Source: Symsagittifera roscoffensis
Taxonomy: Eukaryota > Xenacoelomorpha > Acoela > Convolutidae
Length of the DNA stretch: 64,000 nucleotides
Direction: 5' to 3'
NCBI RefSeq assembly: GCF_963678635.1
Contig: NC_087069.1
Coordinates: 24,666,303-24,730,302, forward strand
The notes under the pieces are model-generated. The model was given only the letters and a program-made list of their open reading frames with translations, made no database searches and was not told the DNA's origin. This document shows positions 1-14,039 of this stretch, piece after piece (positions within the stretch are counted from its first letter, which is position 1; each line of letters opens with the position of its first letter). The translations under genes were made by a program, and so were the position numbers.

Positions 1-3000
1 ATCGAACATTACGAGTACAAGGGTTACAAGTGAAATGATTTAAAAATTGTAAGTACGAGGATCACAAATCAAATTAACCGCATATTGAATTGAACGAATT
101 GTTTTAAGCGAGAAGAATTGTAGGTTGTGAGTACGACAGTTACAAGAAAGAAGAATTGGACATTGTTAGAACGATGCTTATAAATGAAACGAAACGGACA
201 TTACGAGTACAAGCGTTACAAGTGGAAAGAAGCGGACAATGTGAGTACGAGGATCGCAAATCAAATTAACCGCATATTGAATTGTACGGGGGTTACAAGC
301 GAGAAGAATTGGACGTTGTGAGCACGAGAGTTACAAGTAAGAAGAAGCGGAAATTGTGACTACGATGGTTATAAATGAAATGAAACGGACATTAAAAGTA
401 CAAGGGTTATAAGTGAAAAAAATCTGACATTGTGAGTACGAGGTTCACAAATCAAATTCATCGCATATTTTGAGTACAAGGATTACAAGTGAAATGAATC
501 AGACATTGTGAGTGCGAGAGTTACAAGTGAATTGAAGCTGATGTTGTGAGTACGAGGATTATAAATGAAATGAATCGGACTTTACGAGAACAAGGGTTGC
601 AAGTGAAATGATTTGTGAAATGAAGCGGACATTGTGAGTACGGTGGTTATAAAGGAAGTGAATCGGACATAACGATTACAAAAATTACTAGTGAATAGAA
701 ACGGACATTGTGAGTACGAGGATCACAAATCAAATTAATCGCATATTTTGTGTACGAGGGTTACAAGTGAGATGAGTCGGACATTGTGAGTACGAGAGTT
801 ACAAGTGAAATGAAGCGGACATTGCGAGTACGAGGGTTATAAAGGAAATGAATCGGACATTACGAGTACAAGGGTTACAAGTGAAATGATTTGAAAATTG
901 TAAGTTCGAGGATCACAAATCAAATGAACCGCATATTGAGCTGTACGAGGGTTTTAAGCGAGAGGATTTGCACGTTGTGAGTACGACAGTTACAAGAAAG
1001 AAGAAGCGGACATTGTAAGAACGATGGTTATAAACGAAATGAATTGGACATTACGAGTACAAGGGTTACAAGTGAAAAGAATCGGACATTGTGAGTACGA
1101 GGATCAAAAATCAAATTAATCGTATGTTGCGAGTCTGAGGGTTCTAAAGGAAACGAATTGGACATAAAGATTACAAAAATTACCAGTGAATAGAAACGGA
1201 CATTGTGAGTACGAGGATCACAAATCAAATTAATGACATATTTTGTGTACGAGGGTTACAAGTGAGATGAGTCGGAAATTTTGAGTACGAGAGTTACAAG
1301 TGAAATCAAGCGGACATTGCGAGTACGAGGGTTATAAAAGAAATGAATCGGACATTACGAGTACAAGGGTTACAAGTGAAATGATTTGAAAATTGTAAGT
1401 TCGAGGATCACAAATCAAATGAACCGCATATTGAGTTGTACGAGGATTTTAAGCGAGAGGAATTGTACGTTGTGAGTACGACAGTTACAAGAAAGAAGAA
1501 GCGGACATTGTAAGAACGATGGTTATAAATGAAGTGAATTGGACATTACGAGTACAAGAGTTCCAAGTGAAAAGAATCGGACATTGTGAGTACGAGGATC
1601 ACAAATCAAATTAATCGCATATTTTGTGTACGAGGGTTACAAGTGAGATGAGTCGGACATTGTGAGTACGAGAGTTACAAGTGAAATGAAGCGGACATTG
1701 CGAGTACGAGGGTTATAAAGGAAATGAATCGGACGTTACGAGTACAAGGGTTACAAGTGAAATGATTTGAAAATTGTAAGTTCAAGGATCACAAATCAAG
1801 TGAACCGCATATTGAGTTGTACGAGGATTTTAAGAGGGAGGAATTGTACGTTGTCAGTACGACAGTTACAAGAAAGAAGAAGCGGACATTGTAAGAACGA
1901 TGGTTATAAATGAAATGAATTGGACATTACGAGTACAGGAGTTACAAGTGAAAAGAATCGGACATTGTGAGTACGAGGATCACAAATCAAATTAACCGCA
2001 CATTGAGTTGCACGAGGGTTACAAGCGAGAAGAATTGGACGTTGTGAGTACGAGAGTTACAAGTAAGAAGAAGCGGACATTGGACTACGATGGTTATAAA
2101 TGAAATGAAACGGACATTACGAGTACAAGGGTTATAAGTGAAAAGAATCTGACATTGTAAGTACGAGGTTCACAAATCAAATTAATCGAATATTGTGAGT
2201 ATAAAGGTTACAAGTGAAATGAATCAGACATTGTGAATGCGAGAGTTACAAGTGAAATGAAGCTGATGTTGTGACTAAGAGGATTATAAATGAAATGAAT
2301 CGGAAATTACGAGAACAAGGGTTACAAGTGAAATGATTTGGAAATTGTAAGAGCGAGGATCACAAACCAAATTAACCGCATAATGATTTGTACGAGGGTT
2401 ACAAGCGAGAAGAATTGGAAGTTGTGAGTACGAGAGTTACAAGTAAGAAGAAGCCGACATTGTGAGTACGATGGTTATAAATGAAGTGAAACGGACATTA
2501 CGAGTACAAGGGTTACAAGTGAAAAGAATCGGACATTGTGAGTACGAGGATCACGAATCAATTTAATCGCATTTTGTGAGTACGAGGGGTACAAGTGAAA
2601 TGAATCGGACCTTGTGAGTACGAGAGTTACAAGTGAAATGAAGCGAACATTCTGAGTACGAGGGTTATGAATGAAACGAATCGGACGTTACAAGTACAAG
2701 GGTTACAAGTTAAATGAATCGGAAATTGAGAATACCAGGATCACAAATCAAATTAATCGCTTTTTGTGAGTACGAGAGTTACAAGTGAAATGAATCGGAC
2801 ATTGTGAGTACGAGGGTTATAAATGTGATGAATCGGACATTACGAGTACAAGGGTTACAAGTGAAATGATTTGGACATTGTGAGTACGAGGATCACTAAT
2901 AAAATTAATCGCATTTTGTGAGTACGAGGGTTACAAGTGAAATGAAGCGGACATTGTGAGCACGAGGGTTATAAATGAAAGGAATCGGATATTACGAGTA

Positions 3001-3944
3001 CAAGGGTTCCAACGAATTGATTCGGACATTGTGAGTACGAGAGTTACAAGTGAAATGAATTTGACATTTTGAGTACGAGGATTATAAATGAAATGAATCG
3101 GACATTACGAGAACAAGGGTTACAAGTGAAATGATTTGGAAATTGTAAGAGCGAGGATCACAAACCAAATTAACCGCATAATGATTTGTACGAGGGTTAC
3201 AAGCGAGAAGAATTGGAAGTTGTGAGTACGAGAGTTACAAGTAAGAAGAAGCCGACATTGTGAGTACGATGGTTATAAATGAAGTGAAACGGACATTACG
3301 AGTACAAGGGTTACAAGTGAAAAGAATCGGACATTGTGAGTACGAGGATCACGAATCAATTTAATCGCATTTTGTGAGTACGAGGGCTACAAGTGAAATG
3401 AATCGGACCTTGTGAGTACGAGAGTTACAAGTGAAATGAAGCGAACATTCTGAGTACGAGGGTTATGAATGAAACGAATCGGACGTTACGAGTACAAGGG
3501 TTACAAGTTAAATGAATCGGTAATTGAGAATACCAGGATCACAAATCAAATTAATCGCTTTTTGTGAGTAGGAGAGTTACAAGTGAAATGAATCGGACAT
3601 TGTGAGTACGAGGGTTATAAATGTGATGAATCGGACATTACGAGTACAAGGGTTACAAGTGAAATGATTTGGACATTGTGAGTACGAGGATCACTAATAA
3701 AATTAATCGCATTTTGTGAGTACGAGGGTTACAAGTGAAATGAAGCGGACATTGTGAGCACGAGGGTTATAAATGAAAGGAATCGGATATTACGAGTACA
3801 AGGGTTCCAACGAATTGATTCGGACATTGTGAGTACGAGAGTTACAAGTGAAATGAATTTGACATTTTGAGTACGAGGGTTATAAATGAAATGAATCGGA
3901 CACTACGAGTACATGGGTTACAAGTGAAATGAATCGGAAATTGT

Positions 3945-6900
3945 GAGTACAAGGATTACAGATCAAATTAATCGCATTTCGTGAGTACGAGGATTACAAG
4001 TGAAATGAATTGGACATTTTGAGTACGAGGGTTATAAAATAAATGAATCGGACATTACTAGTACAAGGGATACAAGTGAAATGATTCGGACATTGTGAGT
4101 ACAAGGATCACAAATCAAATTTACCGCATTTTGTTTGTACGAGGGTTACAAGTGAAATGAATCGGACCTTGTGAGTACGAGGGTTATAAATGAATTGAAT
4201 CGGACATTACGAAAACAAGGGTTGCAAGTGAAATGATTCGGACATTTTGAGTATAAGGATCACAAAACATATTAATTGCATATTGTGTGTACGAAGGTTA
4301 CAAGTGAAATGAGTCGGACATTGTGAGTACGAAAATTACAAGTGAAAATAAACTGATTTTGAGGACACAAAGTTTATAAATTAAAAGAATCGGACGTTAC
4401 GACTACAAGGATTACAAGTGAAATGAATGGGAAATTGTGAGTACAAGGATCACCAATCAAATTAATCGCATTTTGTGTGTACGAGGGTTACATGTGAAAT
4501 GAAGTGAACATTTAGAGTACGAGGGTTATCAATGAAATGAACCGGACATTGTGAGTACGAGTGCTACAAGTGAAACGAATCGAATTTTGTGAGTACGAGG
4601 ATTACAAGTGAGATAAATCGGACATTGTGAGTACGAGTGTTACAAGTTAAAAGTGTATGACAAGGTGAGTACGAGGGTAAAAAGTGAATTGAATCGGATA
4701 TTTTGAGTACGACGAAAACACGTGAATTGAATCGGACAGTGTGAGTACGAGGGTTAGAAATGAATGAATCGGACATTACAAGTTCAAGGGTTACAAGTCA
4801 AACGAATCGGATATTGTGAGTACGAGGGTTATAAATGAAATGAATCGCACATTACAATTACAAGGGCTACAAGTGAAATGATTCGTACAGTGTGAGTACA
4901 AGGATTACAAATCAAATTAATTGCGTTTTGTGAGTAAGAGGGTTACAAGTGAAATGAAGCTGACATGGTGAGTACGAGGGTTACAAATGAATGAATTGGT
5001 CATTACGAGTACAAGGGTTACAAGTCAAATGATTCGGACATTGTGAGTAAAAGGATCACAAATCAAATTAATCGCGTTTTGTGAGTACGAGGGTTACAAG
5101 TGAAATGAACGAACATTGTGAGTACTAGTATTACAAGTGAAATGAATCGGACGTTACGAATACGAGGATTACAAAAGAAATGATGCGGACATTGTGAGTA
5201 CAAGGATCACAAATCAAATTTACCGCATTTTGTTTGTACGAGGGTTACAAGTGAAATGAACCGGACCTTGTGAGTACGAGGGTTATAAATGAATTGAATC
5301 GGACATTACGAAAACAAGGGTTGCAAGTGAAATGATTCGGAAATTTTGAGTATAAGGATCACAAAACATATTAATTGCATATTGTGTGTACGAAGGTTAC
5401 AAGTGAAATGAGTCGGACATTGTGAGTACGAGTGCTACAAGTGAAACGAATCGAATTTTGTGAGTACGAGGATTACAAGTGAGATAAATCGGACATTGTG
5501 AGTATGAGTGTTACAAGTTAAAAGTGTATGACAAGGTGAGTACGAGGGTAAAAAGTGAATTGAATCGGATATTTTGAGTACGACGAAAACACGTGAATTG
5601 AATCGGACAGTGTGAGTACGAGGGTTAGAAATGAATGAATCGGACATTACAAGTTCAAGGGTTACAAGTCAAACGAATCGGATATTGTGAGTACGAGGGT
5701 TATAAATGAAATGAATCGCACATTACAATTACAAGGGCTACAAGTGAAATGATTCGTACAGTGTGAGTACAAGGATTACAAATCAAATTAATTGCGTTTT
5801 GTGAGTAAGAGGGTTACAAGTGAAATGAAGCTGACATGGTGAGTACGAGGGTTACAAATGAATGAATTGGTCATTACGAGTACAAGGGTTACAAGTCAAA
5901 TGATTCGGACATTGTGAGTAAAAGGATCACAAATCAAATTAATCGCGTTTTGTGAGTACGAGGGTTACAAGTGAAATGAAGTGAACATTGTGAGTACTAG
6001 TATTACAAGTGAAATGAATCGGACGTTACGAATACGAGGATTACAAAAGAAATGATGCGGACATTGTGAGTACAATGGTTACAAGTGAAATGAATCGGGC
6101 AACTAGAGTACGAGGGTTATCAATGAAATGAACCGGACATTGTGAGTACGAGTGCTACAAGTGAAACGAATCGAATTTTGTGAGTACGAGGATTACAAGT
6201 GAGATAAATCGGACATTGTGAGTACGAGTGTTACAAGTGAAAAGTGTATGACAAGGTGAGTACGAGGGTAAAAAGTGAATTGAATCGGATATTTTGAGTA
6301 CGACGAAAACACGTGAATTGAATCGGACAGTGTGAGTACGAGGGTTAGAAATGAATGAATCGGACATTACGAGTACAAGGGTTACAAGTCAAATGATTCG
6401 GACAATGTGAGTACAAGGATCACAAATCAAATTAATCGCGTTTTGTGAGTACGAGGGTTACAAGTGAAATGAAGTGAACATTGTGAGTACTAGTATTACA
6501 TGTGAAATGGATCGGACGTTACGAATATGAGGATTACAAAAGAAATGATGCGGACATTGTGAGTACGATGGTTACAAGTGAAATGAATTGCGCATTTAGA
6601 GTACAAGGGTTACAAGTCAAATGATTCGGACAATGTGAGTACAAGGATCACAAATCAAATTAATCGCGTTTTGTGAGTACGAGGGTTACAAGTGAAATGA
6701 AGTGAACATTGTGAGTACTAGTATTACATGTGAAATGGATCGGACGTTACGAATATGAGGATTACAAAAGAAATGATGCGGACATTGTGAGTACGATGGT
6801 TACAAGTGAAATGAATCAGGCATTTAGAGTACGAGGGTTATCAATAAAATGAACCGGACATTGTGAGTACAAGTGCTACAAGTTAAACTAATCGAATTTT

Positions 6901-7432
6901 GTGATTACGAGGATTACAAGTGAGATAAATCGGACATTGTGAGTACGAGGGTTACAGGTGAAATAAATCGCACATTGTGAGTACGAGGGTTACAAGTGAA
7001 AAGTGTATGACAAGGTGAGTACGAGGGTAAAGAAAGAAACGAATCGGATATATTGAGTACAACAAAAACACGTGAATTGAATCGGACAGTGTGAGTAAGA
7101 GGGTTGGAAATGAAATGAATTGGCATTGTGAGTGCGAGAGTTACAACTGAAAAGAAACGGACACTGCGATTTCAATCGTTACAAGTGAAATGAATCGGAC
7201 ATTTTGAGTACAATGGTTACAAGTGAATTGAATCAGACATTGTGAGTACGAGAGTTACATGTGAAGGGAAGCGGAAATTGTGAGTACAAGGATTACAAAT
7301 CAAATTATTCGCATTCTTTGAGTACGAGGATTACAAGTGAGTGAATTTGACATTTTGAGTACGAGGGTTATAAGTGAAATGAATCAGACACTACGAGTAC
7401 AAGGGGTACAAGTGAAATGAATCGGAAACTGT
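3945..7432. repeat. 3.49-kb satellite segment, first copy
   Basis: This block is repeated almost base for base starting about 3,488-3,489 bp downstream. Landmarks: 'ATCGCATTTC' at 3971 and 7459, and the 'GAGTTACAACTGAAAAG' stretch near 7,138 and 10,627. Boundaries are approximate because the units themselves are built of 38-bp monomers. Inside it, sub-blocks of about 871, 720 and 759 bp share order and variants. Confidence 0.85.
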
Positions 7433-10400
7433 GAGTACAAGGATTACAGATCAAATTAATCGCATTTCGTGAGTACGAGGATTACAAGTGAAATGAATTG
7501 GACATTTTGAGTACGAGGGTTATAAAATAAATGAATCGGACATTACTAGTACAAGGGATACAAGTGAAATGATTCGGACATTGTGAGTACAAGGATCACA
7601 AATCAAATTTACCGCATTTTGTTTGTACGAGGGTTACAAGTGAAATGAATCGGACCTTGTGAGTACGAGGGTTATAAATGAATTGAATCGGACATTACGA
7701 AAACAAGGGTTGCAAGTGAAATGATTCGGACATTTTGAGTATAAGGATCACAAAACATATTAATTGCATATTGTGTGTACGAAGGTTACAAGTGAAATGA
7801 GTCGGACATTGTGAGTACGAAAATTACAAGTGAAAATAAACTGATTTTGAGGACACAAAGTTTATAAATTAAAAGAATCGGACGTTACGACTACAAGGAT
7901 TACAAGTGAAATGAATGGGAAATTGTGAGTACAAGGATCACCAATCAAATTAATCGCATTTTGTGTGTACGAGGGTTACATGTGAAATGAAGTGAACATT
8001 TAGAGTACGAGGGTTATCAATGAAATGAACCGGACATTGTGAGTACGAGTGCTACAAGTGAAACGAATCGAATTTTGTGAGTACGAGGATTACAAGTGAG
8101 ATAAATCGGACATTGTGAGTACGAGTGTTACAAGTTAAAAGTGTATGACAAGGTGAGTACGAGGGTAAAAAGTGAATTGAATCGGATATTTTGAGTACGA
8201 CGAAAACACGTGAATTGAATCGGACAGTGTGAGTACGAGGGTTAGAAATGAATGAATCGGACATTACAAGTTCAAGGGTTACAAGTCAAACGAATCGGAT
8301 ATTGTGAGTACGAGGGTTATAAATGAAATGAATCGCACATTACAATTACAAGGGCTACAAGTGAAATGATTCGTACAGTGTGAGTACAAGGATTACAAAT
8401 CAAATTAATTGCGTTTTGTGAGTAAGAGGGTTACAAGTGAAATGAAGCTGACATGGTGAGTACGAGGGTTACAAATGAATGAATTGGTCATTACGAGTAC
8501 AAGGGTTACAAGTCAAATGATTCGGACATTGTGAGTAAAAGGATCACAAATCAAATTAATCGCGTTTTGTGAGTACGAGGGTTACAAGTGAAATGAAGTG
8601 AACATTGTGAGTACTAGTATTACAAGTGAAATGAATCGGACGTTACGAATACGAGGATTACAAAAGAAATGATGCGGACATTGTGAGTACAAGGATCACA
8701 AATCAAATTTACCGCATTTTGTTTGTACGAGGGTTACAAGTGAAATGAACCGGACCTTGTGAGTACGAGGGTTATAAATGAATTGAATCGGACATTACGA
8801 AAACAAGGGTTGCAAGTGAAATGATTCGGACATTTTGAGTATAAGGATCACAAAACATATTAATTGCATATTGTGTGTACGAAGGTTACAAGTGAAATGA
8901 GTCGGACATTGTGAGTACGAGTGCTACAAGTGAAACGAATCGAATTTTGTGAGTACGAGGATTACAAGTGAGATAAATCGGACATTGTGAGTATGAGTGT
9001 TACAAGTTAAAAGTGTATGACAAGGTGAGTACGAGGGTAAAAAGTGAATTGAATCGGATATTTTGAGTACGACGAAAACACGTGAATTGAATCGGACAGT
9101 GTGAGTACGAGGGTTAGAAATGAATGAATCGGACATTACAAGTTCAAGGGTTACAAGTCAAACGAATCGGATATTGTGAGTACGAGGGTTATAAATGAAA
9201 TGAATCGCACATTACAATTACAAGGGCTACAAGTGAAATGATTCGTACAGTGTGAGTACAAGGATTACAAATCAAATTAATTGCGTTTTGTGAGTAAGAG
9301 GGTTACAAGTGAAATGAAGCTGACATGGTGAGTACGAGGGTTACAAATGAATGAATTGGTCATTACGAGTACAAGGGTTACAAGTCAAATGATTCGGACA
9401 TTGTGAGTAAAAGGATCACAAATCAAATTAATCGCGTTTTGTGAGTACGAGGGTTACAAGTGAAATGAAGTGAACATTGTGAGTACTAGTATTACAAGTG
9501 AAATGAATCGGACGTTACGAATACGAGGATTACAAAAGAAATGATGCGGACATTGTGAGTACAATGGTTACAAGTGAAATGAATCGGGCAACTAGAGTAC
9601 GAGGGTTATCAATGAAATGAACCGGACATTGTGAGTACGAGTGCTACAAGTGAAACGAATCGAATTTTGTGAGTACGAGGATTACAAGTGAGATAAATCG
9701 GACATTGTGAGTACGAGTGTTACAAGTGAAAAGTGTATGACAAGGTGAGTACGAGGGTAAAAAGTGAATTGAATCGGATATTTTGAGTACGACGAAAACA
9801 CGTGAATTGAATCGGACAGTGTGAGTACGAGGGTTAGAAATGAATGAATCGGACATTACGAGTACAAGGGTTACAAGTCAAATGATTCGGACAATGTGAG
9901 TACAAGGATCACAAATCAAATTAATCGCGTTTTGTGAGTACGAGGGTTACAAGTGAAATGAAGTGAACATTGTGAGTACTAGTATTACATGTGAAATGGA
10001 TCGGACGTTACGAATATGAGGATTACAAAAGAAATGATGCGGACATTGTGAGTACGATGGTTACAAGTGAAATGAATTGCGCATTTAGAGTACAAGGGTT
10101 ACAAGTCAAATGATTCGGACAATGTGAGTACAAGGATCACAAATCAAATTAATCGCGTTTTGTGAGTACGAGGGTTACAAGTGAAATGAAGTGAACATTG
10201 TGAGTACTAGTATTACATGTGAAATGAATCGGACGTTACGAATATGAGGGTTACAAAAAAAATGATGCGGACATTGTGAGTACGATGGTTACAAGTGAAA
10301 TGAATCAGGCATTTAGAGTACGAGGGTTATCAATAAAATGAACCGGACATTGTGAGTACAAGTGCTACAAGTTAAACTAATCGAATTTTGTGATTACGAG

Positions 10401-10920
10401 GATTACAAGTGAGATAAATCGGACATTGTGAGTACGAGGGTTACAGGTGAAATAAATCGCACATTGTGAGTACGAGGGTTACAAGTGAAAAGTGTATGAC
10501 AAGGTGAGTACGAGGGTAAAGAAAGAAACGAATCGGATATATTGAGTACAACAAAAACACGTGAATTGAATCGGACAGTGTGAGTAAGAGGGTTGGAAAT
10601 GAAATGAATTGGCATTGTGAGTGCGAGAGTTACAACTGAAAAGAAACGGACACTGCGATTTCAATCGTTACAAGTGAAATGAATCGGACATTTTGAGTAC
10701 AATGGTTACAAGTGAATTGAATCAGACATTGTGAGTACGAGAGTTACATGTGAAGGGAAGCGGAAATTGTGAGTACAAGGATTACAAATCAAATTATTCG
10801 CATTTTTTGAGTACGAGGATTACAAGTGAGTGAATTTGACATTTTGAGTACGAGGGTTATAAGTGAAATGAATCAGACACTACGAGTACAAGGGGTACAA
10901 GTGAAATGAATCGGAAACTG
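7433..10920. repeat. 3.49-kb satellite segment, second copy
   Basis: Near-identical tandem copy of the preceding block. The few differences I noticed include a short indel near 5,108 versus the matching place near 8,596, and one base near 5,341 versus 8,830. The match ends near 10,930, where the sequence changes to a related but different arrangement. A ~490-bp part (about 10,620-10,940) is repeated once more at about 11,112-11,420. The high identity means a very recent duplication or an assembly duplication. Confidence 0.85.
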
Positions 10921-12599
10921 TGAGTACAAGGATTAACAATCAAATTAATCGCCTTTTCTGAGTACGAGGGTTACAAGTGAATTGAATCGGACCTTGTGAG
11001 TACGAGGGTTATAAATGAAATGAATCAGACATTTTGAGTATAATGGTCACAAAACAATTTATTCGCATATTGTGTGTACGAAGGTTACAAGTGAAATGAG
11101 TCGGACATTGTGAGTACGAGAGTTACAACTGAAAAGAAACGGACACTGCGATTTCAATCGTTACAAGTGAAATGAATCGGACATTTTGAGTACAATGGTT
11201 ACAAGTGAATTGAATCAGACATTGTGAGTACGAGAGTTACATGTGAAGGGAAGCGGAAATTGTGAGTACAAGGATTACAAATCAAATTATTCGCATTCTT
11301 TGAGTACGAGGATTACAAGTGAGTGAATTTGACATTTTGAGTACGAGGGTTATAAGTGAAATGAATCGGACACTACGAGTACAAGGGGTACAAGTGAAAT
11401 GAATCGGAAAATGTGAGTACAAGGATTACAAAAAAAATTAATCGCATTTTGTGAGTACGAGGGCTACAAGTGAAATGATTCGGACATTGTGAGTACAAGT
11501 ATTACAAATCACATTAAACGCATTTTTTGAGTACGAGGATTACAAGTGAAATGAATTTGACATTTTGAGTACGAGGGTTATAAATGAAATGAATCGGACA
11601 CTACGAGTACAAGGGTTACAAGTGAAATGAATCGGAAACTGTGAGTACAAGGATTAACAATCAAATTAATCGCCTTTTCTGAGTACGAGGGTTACAAGTG
11701 AATTGAATCGGACCTTGTGAGTACGAGGGTTATAAATGAAATGAATCAGACATTTTGAGTATAATGGTCACAAAACAATTTAATCGCATATTGTGTGTAC
11801 GAAGGTTACAAGTGAAATGAGTCGGACATTGTGAGTACGAGAGTTACAAGTGAAAAGAAACTGATATTGAGAGTACAAATTTTATAAATTAAAAGAATCG
11901 GACGTTACGAGTACAAGGATTACAAGTGAAATGAATCGGAAATTGTGAGTACAAATATCACAAATCAAATTAATTGCATTTTGTGTGTACGAGGGTTACA
12001 AGTGAAATGACGCTGACATTGTGAGTACGAGGGTTATAAATGAATGAATCGGACATTACGAGTACAAGGGTTACAAGTCAAACGAATCGGACATTGTGAG
12101 TACGAGGGTTATAAATGAAATGAATCGCACATTACGATTACAAGGGTTACAATAAAAAATGATTCGGACAGTGTGAGTACAAGGATCGCAAATCAAATTA
12201 ATCGCGTTTTGTGAGTACGAGGGTTCAAATGAAATGAACTGAACATTGTGAGTACTAGTATTACAAGTCAAATAAATCGGACATTACGAATGCGAGGGTT
12301 ACAAAAGAAAGGATGCGGACATTGTGACTACGATGGTTACAAGTGAAATGAATCGGGTATTTAGAGTACGAGGGTTATCAATGAAATGAACCGGACATTG
12401 TGAGTACGAGTGCTACAAGTGAAACGAATCGATTTTTGTGATTACGAGAATTACAATTGAGATAAATCGGACATTGTGAGTACGAGGGTTACAAGTGAAA
12501 TAAATCGCACATTGTGAGTACGAGGGTTACAAGTGAAAAGTGTATGACAAGGTGAGTACAAGGGTAACAAGTGAAATGAATCGGATATATTGAGTAGTA

Positions 12600-14039
12600 G
12601 TAAGGTAATAAATTGTTGAATAATTTCTTTTTTAGTTGAATCTGTGAGTTTGTATGTTACTTCAGTGGGTTTGGCAATTATTTGGTATGGTCCTTTTCAA
12701 ATTGGTTGTAATTTTTTGGAGATTCCATTCTGTGTATTAAAATTAGTTGTTAAGACATATTTTCCAATTTTTAAATCTGTGGCTTGCGTAAAACGTGAAT
12801 TAATTTGGCTGTTAATGTTTTGCCTTTGTAACAATTTTTTTGTTACTTTTTGGTAGATTTCATTGTGCTTTTTATCTGTATTTAAAATCTATTCAGTATG
12901 TGTGCCGGAGGCTAATTTGAGAATTTGTGGGTGATGAAAATGATCTTCATCATGTGTGTGTAATGGTACATTTTAGCATATTGAATCTTTATTTGGTTTG
13001 CAATGACATTGTGCGTTTTTGTGAGCATTTGCTGTGAACATAATTGGTTTTCTTGGTTTTTGATTCTGTGTATTGTGTATCATTTCCATTAATGATACAT
13101 CTAAGATATTCTTGTAATGAACGGTTCATACCTTCGACTAAACTGTTTGTCCAAGGTTCATGAGATGTACGTGGTTTATGTTTAATGTTGTATAAGTGAC
13201 ATAGTGTCATAATTTCATTTTTAATAGTTTCTGTACCGTTGTCTGTAACCAGGATTTCGGGTAATCCGAATTTAACTATCCAGTGTTCGTAAAGTGTTAT
13301 ATAAGCATAATACGCATTACAATGTGGTACTGGGTTGAGTGCTACATAGTGCGTGAATGCATCAACTATGACCATAATTTAGAAATTTCCTTCAGAGGAT
13401 GGTGAAATTGGTCCTTTTGTATCGAATGAAATGCGATGGTTAAAATATAAACTTTGTCCTTTAAAATCTTGTTTTTGTGCTATTTGTTTTTGATTTGGAT
13501 AAGGTTTGTTCAATTGACATATTATACAATCAGTGCATAATACTTTTATCCAAATTGGGGCGTTTGGAAAATAAAAATTTTGTGTGATGTTCGAGTATGT
13601 CTTTTCTGATCCTGAGTGTCCTTTTGTATTTTGTGTATGGGAGATGTTGAATGCTAACAGTATCATACTTAGGGGAAGACAGGGAACTTTAGAATCGTCT
13701 AATTGATGTTCTAAAAGATCTGTATTTTCATTATTAAATTTTCGGAAATATCGGAGAAGTGTTTTGTTTCCTAAAATTGTGGTATCAGCTTTTGCTGGTT
13801 TTGTTTTAAATTTGTGCCATGATTTGAGTTGTCTAATTACTGGGTCAAAATTTTGGTATTGTTTTAAAAGTTCAAATGTTATTTTTTCTGTTGGTGGGAG
13901 AAAAATATTATCAATTTCTAGTTTTGATAGGGGAATTGTGTCAAGTGGGTCATGGAGGTTTAAAACTTGATTTATTGTGTATTTTGAATCATTTGTGGTC
14001 CTGATAAATTTATTTTATCGGTCAAATTTTCCTTTTCAA
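12600..14039 (-). pseudogene. Integrase region of the gypsy element (pol C-terminal part)
   Basis: Integrase inserts retroelement cDNA into chromosomal DNA. The frame reads through a linker (about 14,000-13,680) into an HHCC zinc-binding domain with 'GHSGSEKT' and 'CTDCIICQ' (13,379-13,666). The catalytic core follows (12,989-13,375) with the expected acidic residues in 'FDTKGPI', 'VTDNGTE' and 'NSLVEGMNRSL'. The HHCC and core parts are in one frame, separated by a single TAA at about 13,379-13,381. Past 12,989 the frame shifts and continues to a GPY/F-like segment ('KGPYQIIAKPTEVTYKL') near 12,700-12,650, then stops at the satellite border. A short in-frame loss seems to follow the core near 13,070, since the usual conserved segment there is absent. 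Confidence 0.85.

Larger units (their letters stand above)
1..12596. repeat. Satellite of ~38-bp monomers with nested higher-order structure
   Basis: The whole stretch is a degenerate tandem repeat of about 38 bp with cores such as 'GTGAGTACGAGGGTTACAAG' and 'GAATCGGACATT'. Division by length suggests about 330 monomers. Several subtypes alternate: a 'GGGTTATAAATGAAATG' type, a 'TTACAAGTGAAATGAA' type and a 'CACAAATCAAATTAATCGC' type. The last recurs near 64, 253, 446, 723, 911, 1107, 1219, 1409, 1598, 1788, 1980, 2170, 2361, 2550 and 2738, most often about 190 bp apart, giving a five-monomer higher-order unit. Longer blocks of roughly 380-870 bp are layered on top. The array enters from the left edge of the window and ends abruptly at about 12,596. 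Open frames inside it are by-products of the repeat. Possible settings are pericentromeric, subtelomeric or an interstitial minisatellite; the sequence does not decide. Confidence 0.95.

Noticed and set aside
1028-12271. Many open frames of 60-70 codons on the minus strand, rich in 'RTHNVRFISLV'-like units
   Set aside because: They follow the 38-bp monomer through all three frames, have the same repeated peptide and lie only in the satellite. They are by-products of the repeat.
1-12596. CRISPR-like regular spacing
   Set aside because: The monomers are contiguous with no unique spacers, drift gradually, and the setting is eukaryotic.
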